Source: Thermomicrobiales bacterium
GTDB taxonomy: Bacteria > Chloroflexota > Chloroflexia > Thermomicrobiales > UBA6265
Length of the DNA stretch: 44,350 bases
Direction: 5' to 3'
Assembly: GCA_023957115.1 (NCBI GenBank)
Contig: JAMLHN010000034.1
Coordinates: 1-44,350, forward strand
Notes under the pieces: generated by a model
What the model saw: only the letters and a program-made list of their open reading frames with translations
Database searches by the model: none
What the model was told of the DNA's origin: nothing
Position numbers and translations under genes: made by a program
In this document: positions 8,508 to 16,999 of the stretch, in pieces
Position numbering within the stretch: the stretch's first letter is position 1
Layout: every line of letters starts with the position of its first letter

Positions 8508-9635
8508 ATGGCCGATCGCACCTGGGACGTCATCATCCTCGGCGGCGGCACCATGGGCACTGCCGCCGCATGGGCGCTCTCGCTGCGGGGAGCCAGCGTT
8601 CTGGTCCTGGAGCAATTCGGGCACATCCATACCATGGGATCGCACGGCGGAGGCACCCGCATCTTCCGTCACGCCTATGCGGAAGGCCCCGAGTACGTAC
8701 CGCTGATGTTCCGCGCCGACGATCTCTGGTGCTCGCTCGAGAACCAGCTTGGCACCAGCATCCTCCATCGGGTTGGCATCCTGGAGATGGACGCCCCGGG
8801 GTACGATCACGCCAAACGCGCCCGAGCGTCGGCGGAACGGAATGGCGTCGAGTTCGAATGGATCGATGCCGCCGAGATCCGAAAACGCTGGTCCGCGTTC
8901 AACCCTCCCGATGGCTGGGAAGGCGGCTATAGCCCAATCGCGGGCTTCCTCGACGTCGAAGCGGGACTCAGCGGCCTGCTCGCCGTTGCGAGGCGGGGTG
9001 ATGTGACCCTTCACGCTGATGAGCCGGTGGTGAGCTGGGAATCCACCACCGGTGGGGTTCAGGTCCGCACTGCGAAGGGCGCATATTCGGGTGGAAAGCT
9101 GATCGTGACCGCTGGTCCATGGGCTGGCGATGTCCTTTCCGATCTCGGGCTCCCCCTGGAGGTCGTGCGCAAGGACAATTTCTGGATCGATGTCGATCAG
9201 CCGGCGTTGTTTCAGCCGGGTGTATTTCCGGTCTTTGCCACGGCCTCGGATATCGGTGAGGTCTACGGCTTCCCGATCTTCCGACGCCCCGGCATCAAGA
9301 TGGCCGAACATCGTGGTGGGGAGACCACGACTCCGCAGACCATCGATCGGTTGGCGAAGGATGAGGAAGCGCAGAGCTGTGTCGATCTTGCCGCGGTCGC
9401 GATGAATGGAGCCAGCCGGCGTGTGATCAACGGGGTCATCTGCATGTACACGCGTACGCCGGACGACCATTTCATCGTCGATCGACATCCCGCGAAACCG
9501 AATGTCGTCCTCGCGGCCGGGTTCAGCGGACATGGATTCAAGTTCACGCCGGCTATTGGCGAGCAACTGGCAAATCTCGCGCTCGACCAGGATGCCGAAC
9601 CATTCAGTATCTTCCGAATCGACCGCTTCGGCTAG
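8508..9635 (+). CDS. FAD-dependent amine oxidase of the monomeric sarcosine oxidase / MTOX type
   Basis: Flavoprotein of 375 residues with the dinucleotide-binding start ILGGGTMGTAAAWAL and the MSOX-type motif GSHGGGTRIFRHAYAEGPEY, containing the conserved Arg/His of the active site. The Cys in GVICMYTRTPDDHFIVDRHP is at the position of the covalent flavin-linking Cys of sarcosine and N-methyltryptophan oxidases. Members oxidise N-methyl amino acids; the substrate here is unknown. ATG 8508 lies 2 bases after the ThuA gene stop. Confidence 0.9.
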   Translation: MADRTWDVIILGGGTMGTAAAWALSLRGASVLVLEQFGHIHTMGSHGGGTRIFRHAYAEGPEYVPLMFRADDLWCSLENQLGTSILHRVGILEMDAPGYDHAKRARASAERNGVEFEWIDAAEIRKRWSAFNPPDGWEGGYSPIAGFLDVEAGLSGLLAVARRGDVTLHADEPVVSWESTTGGVQVRTAKGAYSGGKLIVTAGPWAGDVLSDLGLPLEVVRKDNFWIDVDQPALFQPGVFPVFATASDIGEVYGFPIFRRPGIKMAEHRGGETTTPQTIDRLAKDEEAQSCVDLAAVAMNGASRRVINGVICMYTRTPDDHFIVDRHPAKPNVVLAAGFSGHGFKFTPAIGEQLANLALDQDAEPFSIFRIDRFG

Positions 9636-9636
9636 A

Positions 9637-9711
9637 TGGGGCGAACTCCGACCTCGCCCCAGTGGTCCTCGCTGCACGCGTGGTCGCAGCGCAGGGACCC
9701 GTGCCCTGCGA
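9637..9711. terminator. Tandem hairpins after the FAD oxidase operon
   Basis: First hairpin: TGGGGCGA (9637-9644) with TCGCCCCA (9654-9661), directly after the stop codon, a likely factor-assisted terminator without a U tract. Next, GGTCC-t-CGCTGC (9664-9675) can pair with GCAGCG-ca-GGGACC (9686-9699), while CGCAGGG (9691-9697) can pair with CCCTGCG (9705-9711). The last two share bases and exclude each other. Confidence 0.45.
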
Positions 9712-10146
9712 TCGTCCGCAGACCGATCATCGCGGCGACCTCGAACATCCGTCGCGTGTGTCAATCAGTATGAAATTGGCTGTAATACGGGATCCGGATG
9801 AGTACGAAGGGATAGTCGAGCCACGTGCCGAGCAGCGCTGACAACGAGCGCTGGATGCTCACGGAGGATCAAATCGTTCGTTCGCGAACGTAGGCACTGA
9901 AGGGGTATGAGCCCAGCGTTTCAACGTCGGGAAGTCGGCGAATCAACGCACACCCGGAGCGTTCAGACGGATTCCGTATAAAAACCCAACTCCCCGGCGT
10001 GTTTGAACCCTCGACGATGCGCTACCGCCCGCACTGGACCGGCCCGGCATCCGTCGGTTCACGCCCCGGCATCAGCCGTCCAGATCGTCGCAGGACCCAG
10101 GGCTCAGGACACCGGGCCGTTGCCGAACACGCCCGAACGCCCGCTC
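9712..10146. other. Gene-free gap with repeat copy 2
   Basis: No convincing gene. It holds the palindrome CGTTCGCGAACG (9879-9890), a copy of the short TACGGAATCCG box on the minus strand (9968-9978), and from 9998 to about 10141 a second copy of the MITE-like family: CGTGTTTGAA start, AGGACCCAGGGCTCAGGAC core, and GCCGAACACGCCCG end. A 23-codon frame at 9770-9841 begins MKLAVIRDPDEYEG but stops early. Confidence 0.5.
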
Positions 10147-10470
10147 CTAACTCCGCTCGACCGCCAAGCCAAGCCGAGAGCTCAAATTCGACGTATCGGG
10201 CCAATCGCCACCGGCCACGGCCCAGGCGCGCACGATCTCGTGCAATGCCGAGTCGTTGGTGATGAATCCAACCGCTGACGTCTTCCGAGCGCTGCCGCTA
10301 TCCTGGACATCCGCCAGGGCAACACGCAGGTCGTGCACGAACGCCTTCTGCCGCTCGTCATCGAAATACTCCGTGAACGGAAAGATGCGCGGATCCCGGG
10401 TTTGCAAGTAGAGCGTGACCCATTCGACGAGTAGGTGATCGTAATTCGGTGCTGGATCGAGCTGCGCCAC
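10147..10470 (-). CDS. Hypothetical protein, 107 residues
   Basis: Not recognised. Soluble, acidic protein (MAQLDPAPNYDHLLVEWV start; PFTEYFDDERQKAFVHDLRVAL; ends LGLAVERS). The GTG start at 10470 has a strong GGAGG about 10 bases upstream, which supports translation. It starts 28 bases after the stop of the zinc-ribbon gene on the same strand, so the two are probably co-transcribed. Confidence 0.6.
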   Translation of the reverse strand: MAQLDPAPNYDHLLVEWVTLYLQTRDPRIFPFTEYFDDERQKAFVHDLRVALADVQDSGSARKTSAVGFITNDSALHEIVRAWAVAGGDWPDTSNLSSRLGLAVERS

Positions 10471-10498
10471 GAACCATTTTCCTCCAGATAGATGCGCA

Positions 10499-10921
10499 CT
10501 ATCGCCCGTCGATATCGTCCATTCCGGGCAACGGTTTGAGATAGATCAGAAACTCGTTGATACCGACTTTGAGCACGCGGGTTATCTGGTAGCGCGTCTG
10601 GTTTGCCGGGTCCTTATAGATCGCCCCGGTCCGATATCGACCCAGTCGCATTTCCCGCGCCGTCTTGGAGACCAGCTCATACGTGAGCTTCCCACAACTT
10701 TGACAGGAATAATACTGGTTGATTTCATCGGTGGGTCCCGTGTACCCCCGTTGCACCAGCTTTGTCTTGCGACTCCCGCACCACGGACAGTCTCGAGTCT
10801 GCGGACCACTCGACGCCGCCATGAAAAAGAATCGCTCCTGCTCCGGTCCTGTGCCTTCCATCGTTCCCGGATTGTACCAGTGGACTCCCCGGAACCACAG
10901 CGCCATCATGGGTTCTGACAT
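10499..10921 (-). CDS. Zinc-ribbon protein of unknown function
   Basis: Contains one zinc ribbon: CPWCGSRKT then CQSCGK 26 residues later. The C-terminal half (GINEFLIYLKPLPG end) shows no known domain. The frame is open to 11011, but a -10-like TATAGT on this strand (10979-10984) falls inside the longer version, so a start at 10921 (MSEPMMALWF) or 10957 is more likely. Divergent from otsA and upstream of the 107-residue gene. Confidence 0.6.
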   Translation of the reverse strand: MSEPMMALWFRGVHWYNPGTMEGTGPEQERFFFMAASSGPQTRDCPWCGSRKTKLVQRGYTGPTDEINQYYSCQSCGKLTYELVSKTAREMRLGRYRTGAIYKDPANQTRYQITRVLKVGINEFLIYLKPLPGMDDIDGR

Positions 10922-11114
10922 AGTCGCTGGGCGTTTCTCCAACAATTCTCCATACATTCGACCCCCAGAACCGGGCATACTATAAGGAGACGCACGGTGC
11001 GGTGTGCTCATCCAAGGAGTCAGAGTCTCCTTTCCCAGGCCATGAGCTCATCAGCCCCGCGTCGACGCGGTTGGATTGGAAATGTGTTCATCGAGGGAGT
11101 TCGGGGGCCACGCT

Positions 11115-12683
11115 ATGGAAGTCGAGAATCGCCCGCTGATCGTAGCCTCGAATCGTGGGCCGGTCACCTTCACGAGAGAACCTGATGGTTCATTTACATC
11201 GAAGAAAGGGTCCGGCGGCGTTGTTACCGCCGTAACGGGGATCGCAACAGGGCGCCAGCCGATATGGATCGCCTGCCCGATGACCCTTGGAGACCGCCGG
11301 CGAGCCGAGCAAGCGCGCGAAAACGGCGAGGAGTTCATCGTTCCCGAAGGGCTCGATCCCGCCTTTCGTCTCCGCTTCGTCCTTCCCGACTCGGCCACCT
11401 ATCACAAGTACTACAACAAGATCAGCAACCCGCTCCTCTGGTTCCTGCAGCATTATCTGTGGGATACGCCGACATCGCCGGATATCACGGCCGAAACCTA
11501 CGACTCCTGGTCGAACGGATATGCCGCGGTCAATCAGATGTTTGCCGACGAGATCGTATCGGCAGCGGCGGCGCTCGACGAAGAGCCGATCATCATGCTG
11601 CAGGACTATCATCTCTACTTGACCGCCGGCATGATTCGCGAAAAACGCCCGACCGCCATCATCCAGCAGTTCGTTCACATTCCCTGGCCGGATCCCGACT
11701 ATTGGCGCCTCCTCCCCATGGCATGGCGGCGAGCGATCTGCGAAGGGATGCTCGGCAACGACATCGTCGGGTTTCAGACACGCGAGCACGCGCGTAGCTT
11801 TCTCTATACATGCGAGGCCTACGTCCCCGGAGTACGCGTCGATTACGCGGGACGCGGCGTCATCTGGAACGGCCGGCGCATCGAGGTACGGCAGTATCCA
11901 ATCTCCATCGACGTGGAGGCGGTTCGCCGCAATGCCTATTCGAAGGAAGCACGGGTACACGACCGCTACCTGCCGTCCTTCTACAATGAATACACAGTTC
12001 TCCGGGTCGACCGCGCGGAGCCCAGTAAGAACATCGTCCGTGGATTCAACGCCTTCGGGCGATTTCTCGAGGCCCATCCAGAGTTCGTCGGCCGGGTGAA
12101 CTTCGTTGCGATCCTGGTTCCGTCCAGAATGGATGTCGTCGAGTACCAAAGCTATCTGGACGACGTCAGCTCGATTGCCGGCCGGATCAATGCCCGTTAC
12201 GCAAACGTCGAAACAAGCTGGCAGCCGATCAATCTGATCCTGGGCGAAAACTACCCGCGTGCGCTGGCGGCCATGAAGTGGTACGACGTGCTGATGGTCA
12301 ATTCGATCATCGATGGAATGAATCTCGTGGCCAAAGAAGGTTGTCTGCTCAACGAGCGGAACGGCGTACTCATTCTTTCCGAGGGAGCAGGCGCCGCTGT
12401 CCAACTCGGCGACGATGCGCTGATGATCGCCCCGGCAGATGTCGAGGCAACGGCCGATGCCATCTACCAGGCGCTCACCATGCCCCTTCCGGAGCGGCGA
12501 CGGCGGGCCGATAACCTGCGCCGTGCGGTCGAATCCGACGATGTGGCCAAGTGGTTCCGCGAGCAGCTTTGGGATCTCGATCGTTATGCGATCAAGGAAG
12601 ATCGGGATCCGGGCGTGCTGCTTCCCAATGGCGCCGGCGCCGCGGTCGACGATCTCGACGAGCGAAAAGCTGCATCTACGTAG
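11115..12683 (+). CDS. otsA: Trehalose-6-phosphate synthase (OtsA-like, GT20 family)
   Basis: Retaining glycosyltransferase of 522 residues that makes trehalose 6-phosphate from a nucleotide-glucose and glucose 6-phosphate. Family marks: SNRGPVTF near the N-terminus, GSGGVVTAV donor loop, MLQDYHLYL (the usual HDYHL His replaced by Gln), FVHIPWPDPDYW, RVDRAEPSKNIVRGF for the R/K phosphate site, and SIIDGMNLVAKEG with the Asp and Glu that hold the donor. The SNRGPV variant is typical of actinobacterial-type enzymes. A related osmolyte synthase such as GgpS is possible. No otsB phosphatase gene is nearby. ATG 11115 follows GGGAG; the frame is open to 11076. Confidence 0.85.
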   Translation: MEVENRPLIVASNRGPVTFTREPDGSFTSKKGSGGVVTAVTGIATGRQPIWIACPMTLGDRRRAEQARENGEEFIVPEGLDPAFRLRFVLPDSATYHKYYNKISNPLLWFLQHYLWDTPTSPDITAETYDSWSNGYAAVNQMFADEIVSAAAALDEEPIIMLQDYHLYLTAGMIREKRPTAIIQQFVHIPWPDPDYWRLLPMAWRRAICEGMLGNDIVGFQTREHARSFLYTCEAYVPGVRVDYAGRGVIWNGRRIEVRQYPISIDVEAVRRNAYSKEARVHDRYLPSFYNEYTVLRVDRAEPSKNIVRGFNAFGRFLEAHPEFVGRVNFVAILVPSRMDVVEYQSYLDDVSSIAGRINARYANVETSWQPINLILGENYPRALAAMKWYDVLMVNSIIDGMNLVAKEGCLLNERNGVLILSEGAGAAVQLGDDALMIAPADVEATADAIYQALTMPLPERRRRADNLRRAVESDDVAKWFREQLWDLDRYAIKEDRDPGVLLPNGAGAAVDDLDERKAAST

Positions 12684-12692
12684 GTGCAGCTT
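12667..12692. terminator. Palindrome spanning the otsA stop codon
   Basis: A 26-base palindrome, AAGCTGCA - tCTACGTAGg - TGCAGCTT, with one T/G mismatch. It includes the otsA TAG stop in its centre. No U tract follows on the plus strand; on the minus strand it is followed by TTTT. It may act as a 3' end stabiliser or a bidirectional terminator. Confidence 0.45.
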
Positions 12693-12764
12693 GGCCAATC
12701 TCGACCTCCGCGGGACCGGTCGCCAGCATATCGAAAAGATCTGACCATCATCACGAGATGCCAC

Positions 12765-12840
12765 GTACGTACGCAGGCTCCAGCATGTACGTACACAGGC
12801 GTCGTGTGCTATCGTTGAGTATGGCAGCGCAACGATAGCA
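12765..12840. promoter_or_regulatory. Operator-like direct and inverted repeats upstream of a binding protein
   Basis: GTACGTACGCAGGC (12765-12778) and GTACGTACACAGGC (12787-12800) are direct repeats 22 bases apart, two helical turns. The second contains the palindrome TGTACGTACA (12786-12795), which also occurs at 32061-32070. Next comes TGCTATCGTTG (12807-12817) paired with CAACGATAGCA (12830-12840), an 11-base inverted repeat with a 12-base gap. The gene start is 48 bases on. Confidence 0.5.
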
Positions 12841-12888
12841 GTCGCCTGCCAGCCCGATTCGTCCTTCCCGCTGGAGCAGCTCTCCGAC

Positions 12889-14898
12889 ATGCCAGACGAC
12901 CTCGACGACGCGATTCGTATGCCAGATAACTCCACATCGCCTGGGCTTGCCGCGGATACGTTTTCTCGGCGGACACTTATGGCCAGCGTAGTCGGGGGCG
13001 TCTCCGCAGTCGCACTGGCCAGCCGATTTGCCGGAAGGCTCCGAAAACCGTCGCCCGCACAACAGCCCCCCGGCGCATCGCCAGTCGCGGCGTCACCGGT
13101 TGCGGGTACACCGTCGGCCACCGCCAGCGCGACCGCCACCGCCACAGTGACACCCAGCCCAACTCCGGTCCCCGATCCATTCGGCGATATCGAAGTCGTT
13201 CGGGGCGAGCGATTCGAGTATGCGGACGGTCCCCGATCCTCTGAAACGCTGACGCTCTTCGTCCAGGGCGCCGCATCCAATCTCGATTTCAGTCCGGCTT
13301 CGTACGTCCAGGATACGCAGATCATCACCGCCTATCTCGATCCGCTCGTCGGCATCGATGCTGTGACGATGGAACCGGTTCCCTGGCTCGCCGAAAAATG
13401 GGTCTGGGGAGACGGAAATCAAACCGTCACGTTCACCCTGCGGGAAGACGTACGCTGGCACGACGACCGTCCGTTGACCGCGGACGATGTCGCGTTCTCC
13501 TTCACCGTCTATCGAGACGACATCGATAGCGCCGTACGCAATTTCTTCACGACCATGGAGGCGGCCGAGGCCCTCGACGACCGGACCGTGAAGGTTACCC
13601 TGTCGACCCCGGACGGCAACTGGATACTCAATGCATCCAGTCTGCCAATATTCTCGCGGCGGCAGTATCGCGAGTACTGGGAGAGCCAGCCAGAGGGGGC
13701 ACGCTCCCTCACCGGCTTCGACTGGAATGACAATTCGCCGGTCGGCTCCGGCCCCTGGAAAATCGACGCACAGGATTCCAATGCCATCACGCTGCGTTCC
13801 TGGGAGGACTACTGGCAAAATCCACCGGCCTTCGAAGAGCTGATCTTCCGCTTCTCCGAATCGCAAGAGGAACGAGTCGCGCGCTGGATCGAGGGCGAAG
13901 GCGATCTTCTGTGGCCGGTATCGCTGGCGGATGTTCCGAACCTCAAGGATACCGAGGCGAGGCTCTTTGCCGCTCCAGGAGCCCAGGTCGCGTTCGCTGC
14001 CTTCAACTTCGAGAATTGGGGACGCGAGCAGTTCCCCCAATTGTTGAGTGATGCCAACGTCAGGCAAGCACTGAATCTGGCAATCGATCGAGAAAAATAC
14101 GCCGATGAGACCTACCTGGGGCTGATCCACCAAACAGCCGCCGGCACCGTGGCACAACCCTGGGCGAACGATCCTTCGGTGGCCAATCCTCCCCGCGATC
14201 TCGACCGGGCGCGCACGCTCCTCTCCGAGGCGGGATTCCGCGACCAGAATGGAGATGGCAAGCTCGAAGATCCGACCGGATCGCCCTTTGCCCTCCGAGC
14301 CATCGTTCGTGCCGATGCCAACCCGCTCCTCATCGCCACGCTGGATGGGCTGGTGGAGGATCTTGACGAAGTTGGGGTGGACCTGGTTGTCGATCGGCTC
14401 TCGCCTGGTGATTTCTTCGATGCCTGGGCATACAACCGAAACTGGGATTTGATCGCTTATTCCTACGCGCTCTATCCGGGCTTCACCGACTACGACCTCT
14501 ATGGCTCGAACTGGGATATTCGTATCAACCCGCAGGGTTGGAACCCGGGAGGCTACGACAACGACGAGGTGGACGATCTGATCAAGAAGATCCTGATCTC
14601 GCCGAATCTCACCTCGCAGTCCGATCTCCTCCACCGTCTGCAGCAGATTGTCAACGGCGAAGACCTGTTCGGTCTCTGGTTCGGATTTCCCAACGAGCTG
14701 GTACTCGCTCGTATGGATATCCAGGGTTTCCAGCCGAACAAATATGTGCCGGTTATCGACACACGGAGTATCTGGCGAGACGGAAACGGATCCGGTCCCA
14801 GCACCCCATCGCCGGCAACGCCCATCGCTTCGCCAGCGTCGTCGCCAGTCTCCTCACCCGTTGCGTCGCCGCAGGGTTCGCCAAGCGCGATCGACTGA
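12889..14898 (+). CDS. Extracellular solute-binding protein family 5 (oligopeptide/DppA type)
   Basis: Binding protein of 669 residues for a peptide or nickel type ABC importer. Residues 26-50 carry a twin-arginine-like signal (SRRTLMASVVGGVSAVALAS). Then follows a low-complexity Ala/Ser/Pro/Thr linker to about 105, the SBP_bac_5 fold (ETLTLFVQG, YLDPLVGIDA, PWLAEKW, FTLREDVRWHDDRPLTADDVAFSF, VRQALNLAIDREKYAD), and a Ser/Pro repeat tail at 640-667. The tail is unusual for this family. No permease or ATPase genes adjoin, so it is an orphan binding protein. ATG 12889 has GGAGC 11 bases upstream; ATG 12919 is an alternative. Confidence 0.88.
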   Translation: MPDDLDDAIRMPDNSTSPGLAADTFSRRTLMASVVGGVSAVALASRFAGRLRKPSPAQQPPGASPVAASPVAGTPSATASATATATVTPSPTPVPDPFGDIEVVRGERFEYADGPRSSETLTLFVQGAASNLDFSPASYVQDTQIITAYLDPLVGIDAVTMEPVPWLAEKWVWGDGNQTVTFTLREDVRWHDDRPLTADDVAFSFTVYRDDIDSAVRNFFTTMEAAEALDDRTVKVTLSTPDGNWILNASSLPIFSRRQYREYWESQPEGARSLTGFDWNDNSPVGSGPWKIDAQDSNAITLRSWEDYWQNPPAFEELIFRFSESQEERVARWIEGEGDLLWPVSLADVPNLKDTEARLFAAPGAQVAFAAFNFENWGREQFPQLLSDANVRQALNLAIDREKYADETYLGLIHQTAAGTVAQPWANDPSVANPPRDLDRARTLLSEAGFRDQNGDGKLEDPTGSPFALRAIVRADANPLLIATLDGLVEDLDEVGVDLVVDRLSPGDFFDAWAYNRNWDLIAYSYALYPGFTDYDLYGSNWDIRINPQGWNPGGYDNDEVDDLIKKILISPNLTSQSDLLHRLQQIVNGEDLFGLWFGFPNELVLARMDIQGFQPNKYVPVIDTRSIWRDGNGSGPSTPSPATPIASPASSPVSSPVASPQGSPSAID

Positions 14899-14938
14899 TC
14901 CGGAATCCGTAGAGGTTCATCCGCTTGTGGAAAACGAG

Positions 14939-14970
14939 AGAAGGGAGCCAAGTTAACCTGGCTCCCTTCT
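14939..14970. terminator. Bidirectional terminator between convergent genes
   Basis: AGAAGGGAGCCA (14939-14950) pairs perfectly with TGGCTCCCTTCT (14959-14970), a 12-base stem with an 8-base loop. It sits between the ends of the binding-protein gene and the minus-strand zinc-ribbon gene. Confidence 0.75.
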
Positions 14971-15022
14971 TCTGGCTTGCCGAACGCGATTCGGTTCGCT
15001 GGCGCAGGCGACCGGGTTGCGC

Positions 15023-15919
15023 CTACTCCCCGCTCGTCTTGGAGGCAGCGGTCTTGCGGGTGCTCGCTGAGCTGCTCGACTTCGTGGTCCGTCCGGTGGC
15101 GCTGCTCTTCGCCGTCGACGCGGACTTGGATGCACTCGAGCGCGATCGTGTCGTCGATGCTCTCCGCGTTGGCGCAGAACGCCGCTTGGGAACCCGAACG
15201 TATTCGACGGCGAGCGGTTTGAGATCGATCAGTGCCGTGCGAATACCAATCGAATAGGCGTCGTGCGCTTTCAGCAGATCTTCGATGTCCACCGCCCGGT
15301 CCGATAGCGCAATCATCACGTCGATATCGCGCGGATCCTTTTTCGCCGCGGCCACAGTCTGGCGCAAACCATTGAACGCGTCGTCGTCGCCTTCGCGCCC
15401 CTTGATGGCATTCTCCATCGTCGCAATCGCCTCATTGACCGACTGCGCCCGCTCCTCTGACCAATTCGAGAGGTCGGGCAGGATTTGGCGCAGCGTTTCG
15501 ATGTGATACAAGGCAATATTCACCTTGTTCTGTGACTTTTCCGCAATGGTTTCCTCTTGCTCGTTGAACCCGGCGGTCGCCGCCACGATCTCATCGATCG
15601 GGTCCGGCGCCACGACTGGCGGCGCGTAGACCGACTCCGCGACTGGTTCCTCAGCCTTGGCCACGACCGGCACGGCCGGGGCGCGTTCGGTTTGTGCGTC
15701 CGTGCTGGTGGGGCTCGCGGGCCAGGTCGATGCCGGCTGGGCTGCTGCGGCAACCTCTGGCGCAGCGCCGGTCGACTCCTCGATCCAGGTCGAGGCGAAC
15801 CCAGACGCCGAGCTCGTCGATGTCGTGCCTTGGACACGCTCGGGAATTCGGTATCCACAACTGGTGCAGAATCGAGCGGTGGCCCGGATGGGTTGACCGC
15901 AGTTCGGACATGTCTCCAC
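15023..15919 (-). CDS. Zinc-ribbon protein with coiled region and histone-like basic tail
   Basis: Protein of 298 residues in four parts: an N-terminal zinc ribbon (CPNCGQ ... CTSCGY, residues 4-22), an Ala/Pro-rich linker to about 115, a helical middle domain at 120-240 (NKVNIALYHIETLRQILPDLSNWSEERAQSV...), and a C-terminal tail from about 243 made almost only of Lys, Arg, Ser, Thr and Ala, like histone H1 or mycobacterial HU tails. I know no named family with this layout. The tail suggests nucleic acid binding; this is inference. GTG 15919 has a GAAGGGA ribosome site. The 290 bases to the next divergent gene hold no visible gene. Confidence 0.75.
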   Translation of the reverse strand: METCPNCGQPIRATARFCTSCGYRIPERVQGTTSTSSASGFASTWIEESTGAAPEVAAAAQPASTWPASPTSTDAQTERAPAVPVVAKAEEPVAESVYAPPVVAPDPIDEIVAATAGFNEQEETIAEKSQNKVNIALYHIETLRQILPDLSNWSEERAQSVNEAIATMENAIKGREGDDDAFNGLRQTVAAAKKDPRDIDVMIALSDRAVDIEDLLKAHDAYSIGIRTALIDLKPLAVEYVRVPKRRSAPTRRASTTRSRSSASKSASTAKSSATGRTTKSSSSASTRKTAASKTSGE

Positions 15920-16211
15920 GATTCATCCCTTCATTAGGATCAGCAGCTTCGAAAAATCATTCGCGCTGCCTCTACCGATGCATTCGTTCGTAGCGGCAAG
16001 TATGGCAGAAAGCGCGCCGCCCCTCTGGCGTTCGACGGGGCGACGGGGAGACGAACGAGGTATTCCGGCGGCCGATGCGATGGCGACAACGGATAATTTC
16101 CGACCTCGTCGCCATCTCTTCGCGAAAGCTGCTAGATTTGCCCGCGGCGCGACCTGGTCGAACGCCATCTGGAATGGAAGTCATCGCAGTCCGCCGAGGA
16201 GGCGTTGGTTC

Positions 16212-16829
16212 GTGAGTGAACAATTGGTCGGCCGGGTTGCCGTCAAATCCAAGCAGCTCAGACCCGGCGAAGCAGTTGGATTCGAAGTCAAAACGGGTGA
16301 GATCGTGCAGATCTCGACGCTCGAAGGGAAGCAGGTCGCCGATTTCGTCGCCGTTTCGTTGAGCAATCCGAACGAAGTGTCGTCCACTGCCCATACGCGG
16401 GCGCAGAACAATTCGATCATGCTGCAGAACGGAATGGCGATCTATTCGAATCTGCGCAACAAGATGCTCGAAGTGGTCGAAGACACGGTTGGCCGGCACG
16501 ACATCCTCTTTGCCGCGTGCGATCCGAAGCGGTATTCAGTCGACTTTGGCATCGAAGGGCACGCCAACTGCCGCGAGGCGCTGGCGGGAGCCATGACGCC
16601 ATTCGGACTGACCTTCGAAACGGTCCCGGACCCGGTCAACTGGTTCATGAACGTCGCGATTCTGCAGCGAGGCGAGCTCGAGCTCCGGGAGTCGCTGGCG
16701 GAGAAGAATGACTTCGTCCTCCTTGCCGCCACGATGGATTGCGCTATCGGCGTCTCGGCCTGCCCGCAGGACCAGAATGACATCAACGGCGGCAAGCCGA
16801 CCGATATTCTGGTGCGCATCTTCCGCTGA
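16212..16829 (+). CDS. DUF1989 (urea carboxylase-associated) family protein
   Basis: Protein of 205 residues with the whole DUF1989 pattern: VGFEVKTGEIVQISTLEGKQVADFVAVSL, TRAQNNSIMLQNGMAIYSNLRNKMLEVVEDTVGRHDILFAACD, NCREAL, and the end DCAIGVSACPQDQNDINGGKPTDILVRI. Relatives accompany urea carboxylase or aminomethyltransferase-like genes, none of which are here, so its role is open. GTG 16212 was chosen because GAGGAGG lies about 9 bases upstream, although the frame is open to 15978. Confidence 0.85.
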   Translation: MSEQLVGRVAVKSKQLRPGEAVGFEVKTGEIVQISTLEGKQVADFVAVSLSNPNEVSSTAHTRAQNNSIMLQNGMAIYSNLRNKMLEVVEDTVGRHDILFAACDPKRYSVDFGIEGHANCREALAGAMTPFGLTFETVPDPVNWFMNVAILQRGELELRESLAEKNDFVLLAATMDCAIGVSACPQDQNDINGGKPTDILVRIFR

Positions 16830-16857
16830 GCCGCTGACGCCGCAGGACCGGCCCCGT

Positions 16858-16876
16858 GCTCAGTGTCAAACTGAGC
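16858..16876 (+). terminator. Hairpin after the DUF1989 gene
   Basis: GCTCAGT (16858-16864) pairs with ACTGAGC (16870-16876) around a 5-base loop, 28 bases after the stop codon. There is no U tract. Confidence 0.4.
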
Positions 16877-16939
16877 TCGTACGGAACCCGGGTACATGCA
16901 CGAGGAGGTCAACTCCACGACTCGCAGCCGCAGCCGCAG

Positions 16940-16999
16940 CCGGTGCCGGCGGCGACCCCACGCGTTGTACCCCCAGGCAATCATTCGGATTCCGTATCA
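16940..16999 (-). repeat. Stop-codon-linked interspersed repeat, copy A
   Basis: Read on the minus strand from 16999: TGATACGGAATCCG, then TGAT..., TGGGGGTACA and GGTCGCCGCCGGC. The first 55 bases match the plus-strand element at 22157 with 10 mismatches. The first three bases are the stop codon of the 77-residue gene. Confidence 0.7.

Noticed and set aside
9664..9711. T-box leader
   Set aside because: No AGGGTGG antiterminator bulge sequence or specifier loop, and no aminoacyl-tRNA synthetase or transporter gene follows.
9770..9841. Short frame MKLAVIRDPDEYEG... with a protein-like continuation in another frame
   Set aside because: Only 23 codons before a stop, no ribosome site, and the continuation is too short to identify. 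Could be a remnant of a lost gene.
11190..13328. 712-codon open frame on the minus strand opposite otsA
   Set aside because: It runs through the otsA gene, the gap and the start of the binding protein with no motif; otsA on the plus strand has all family residues.
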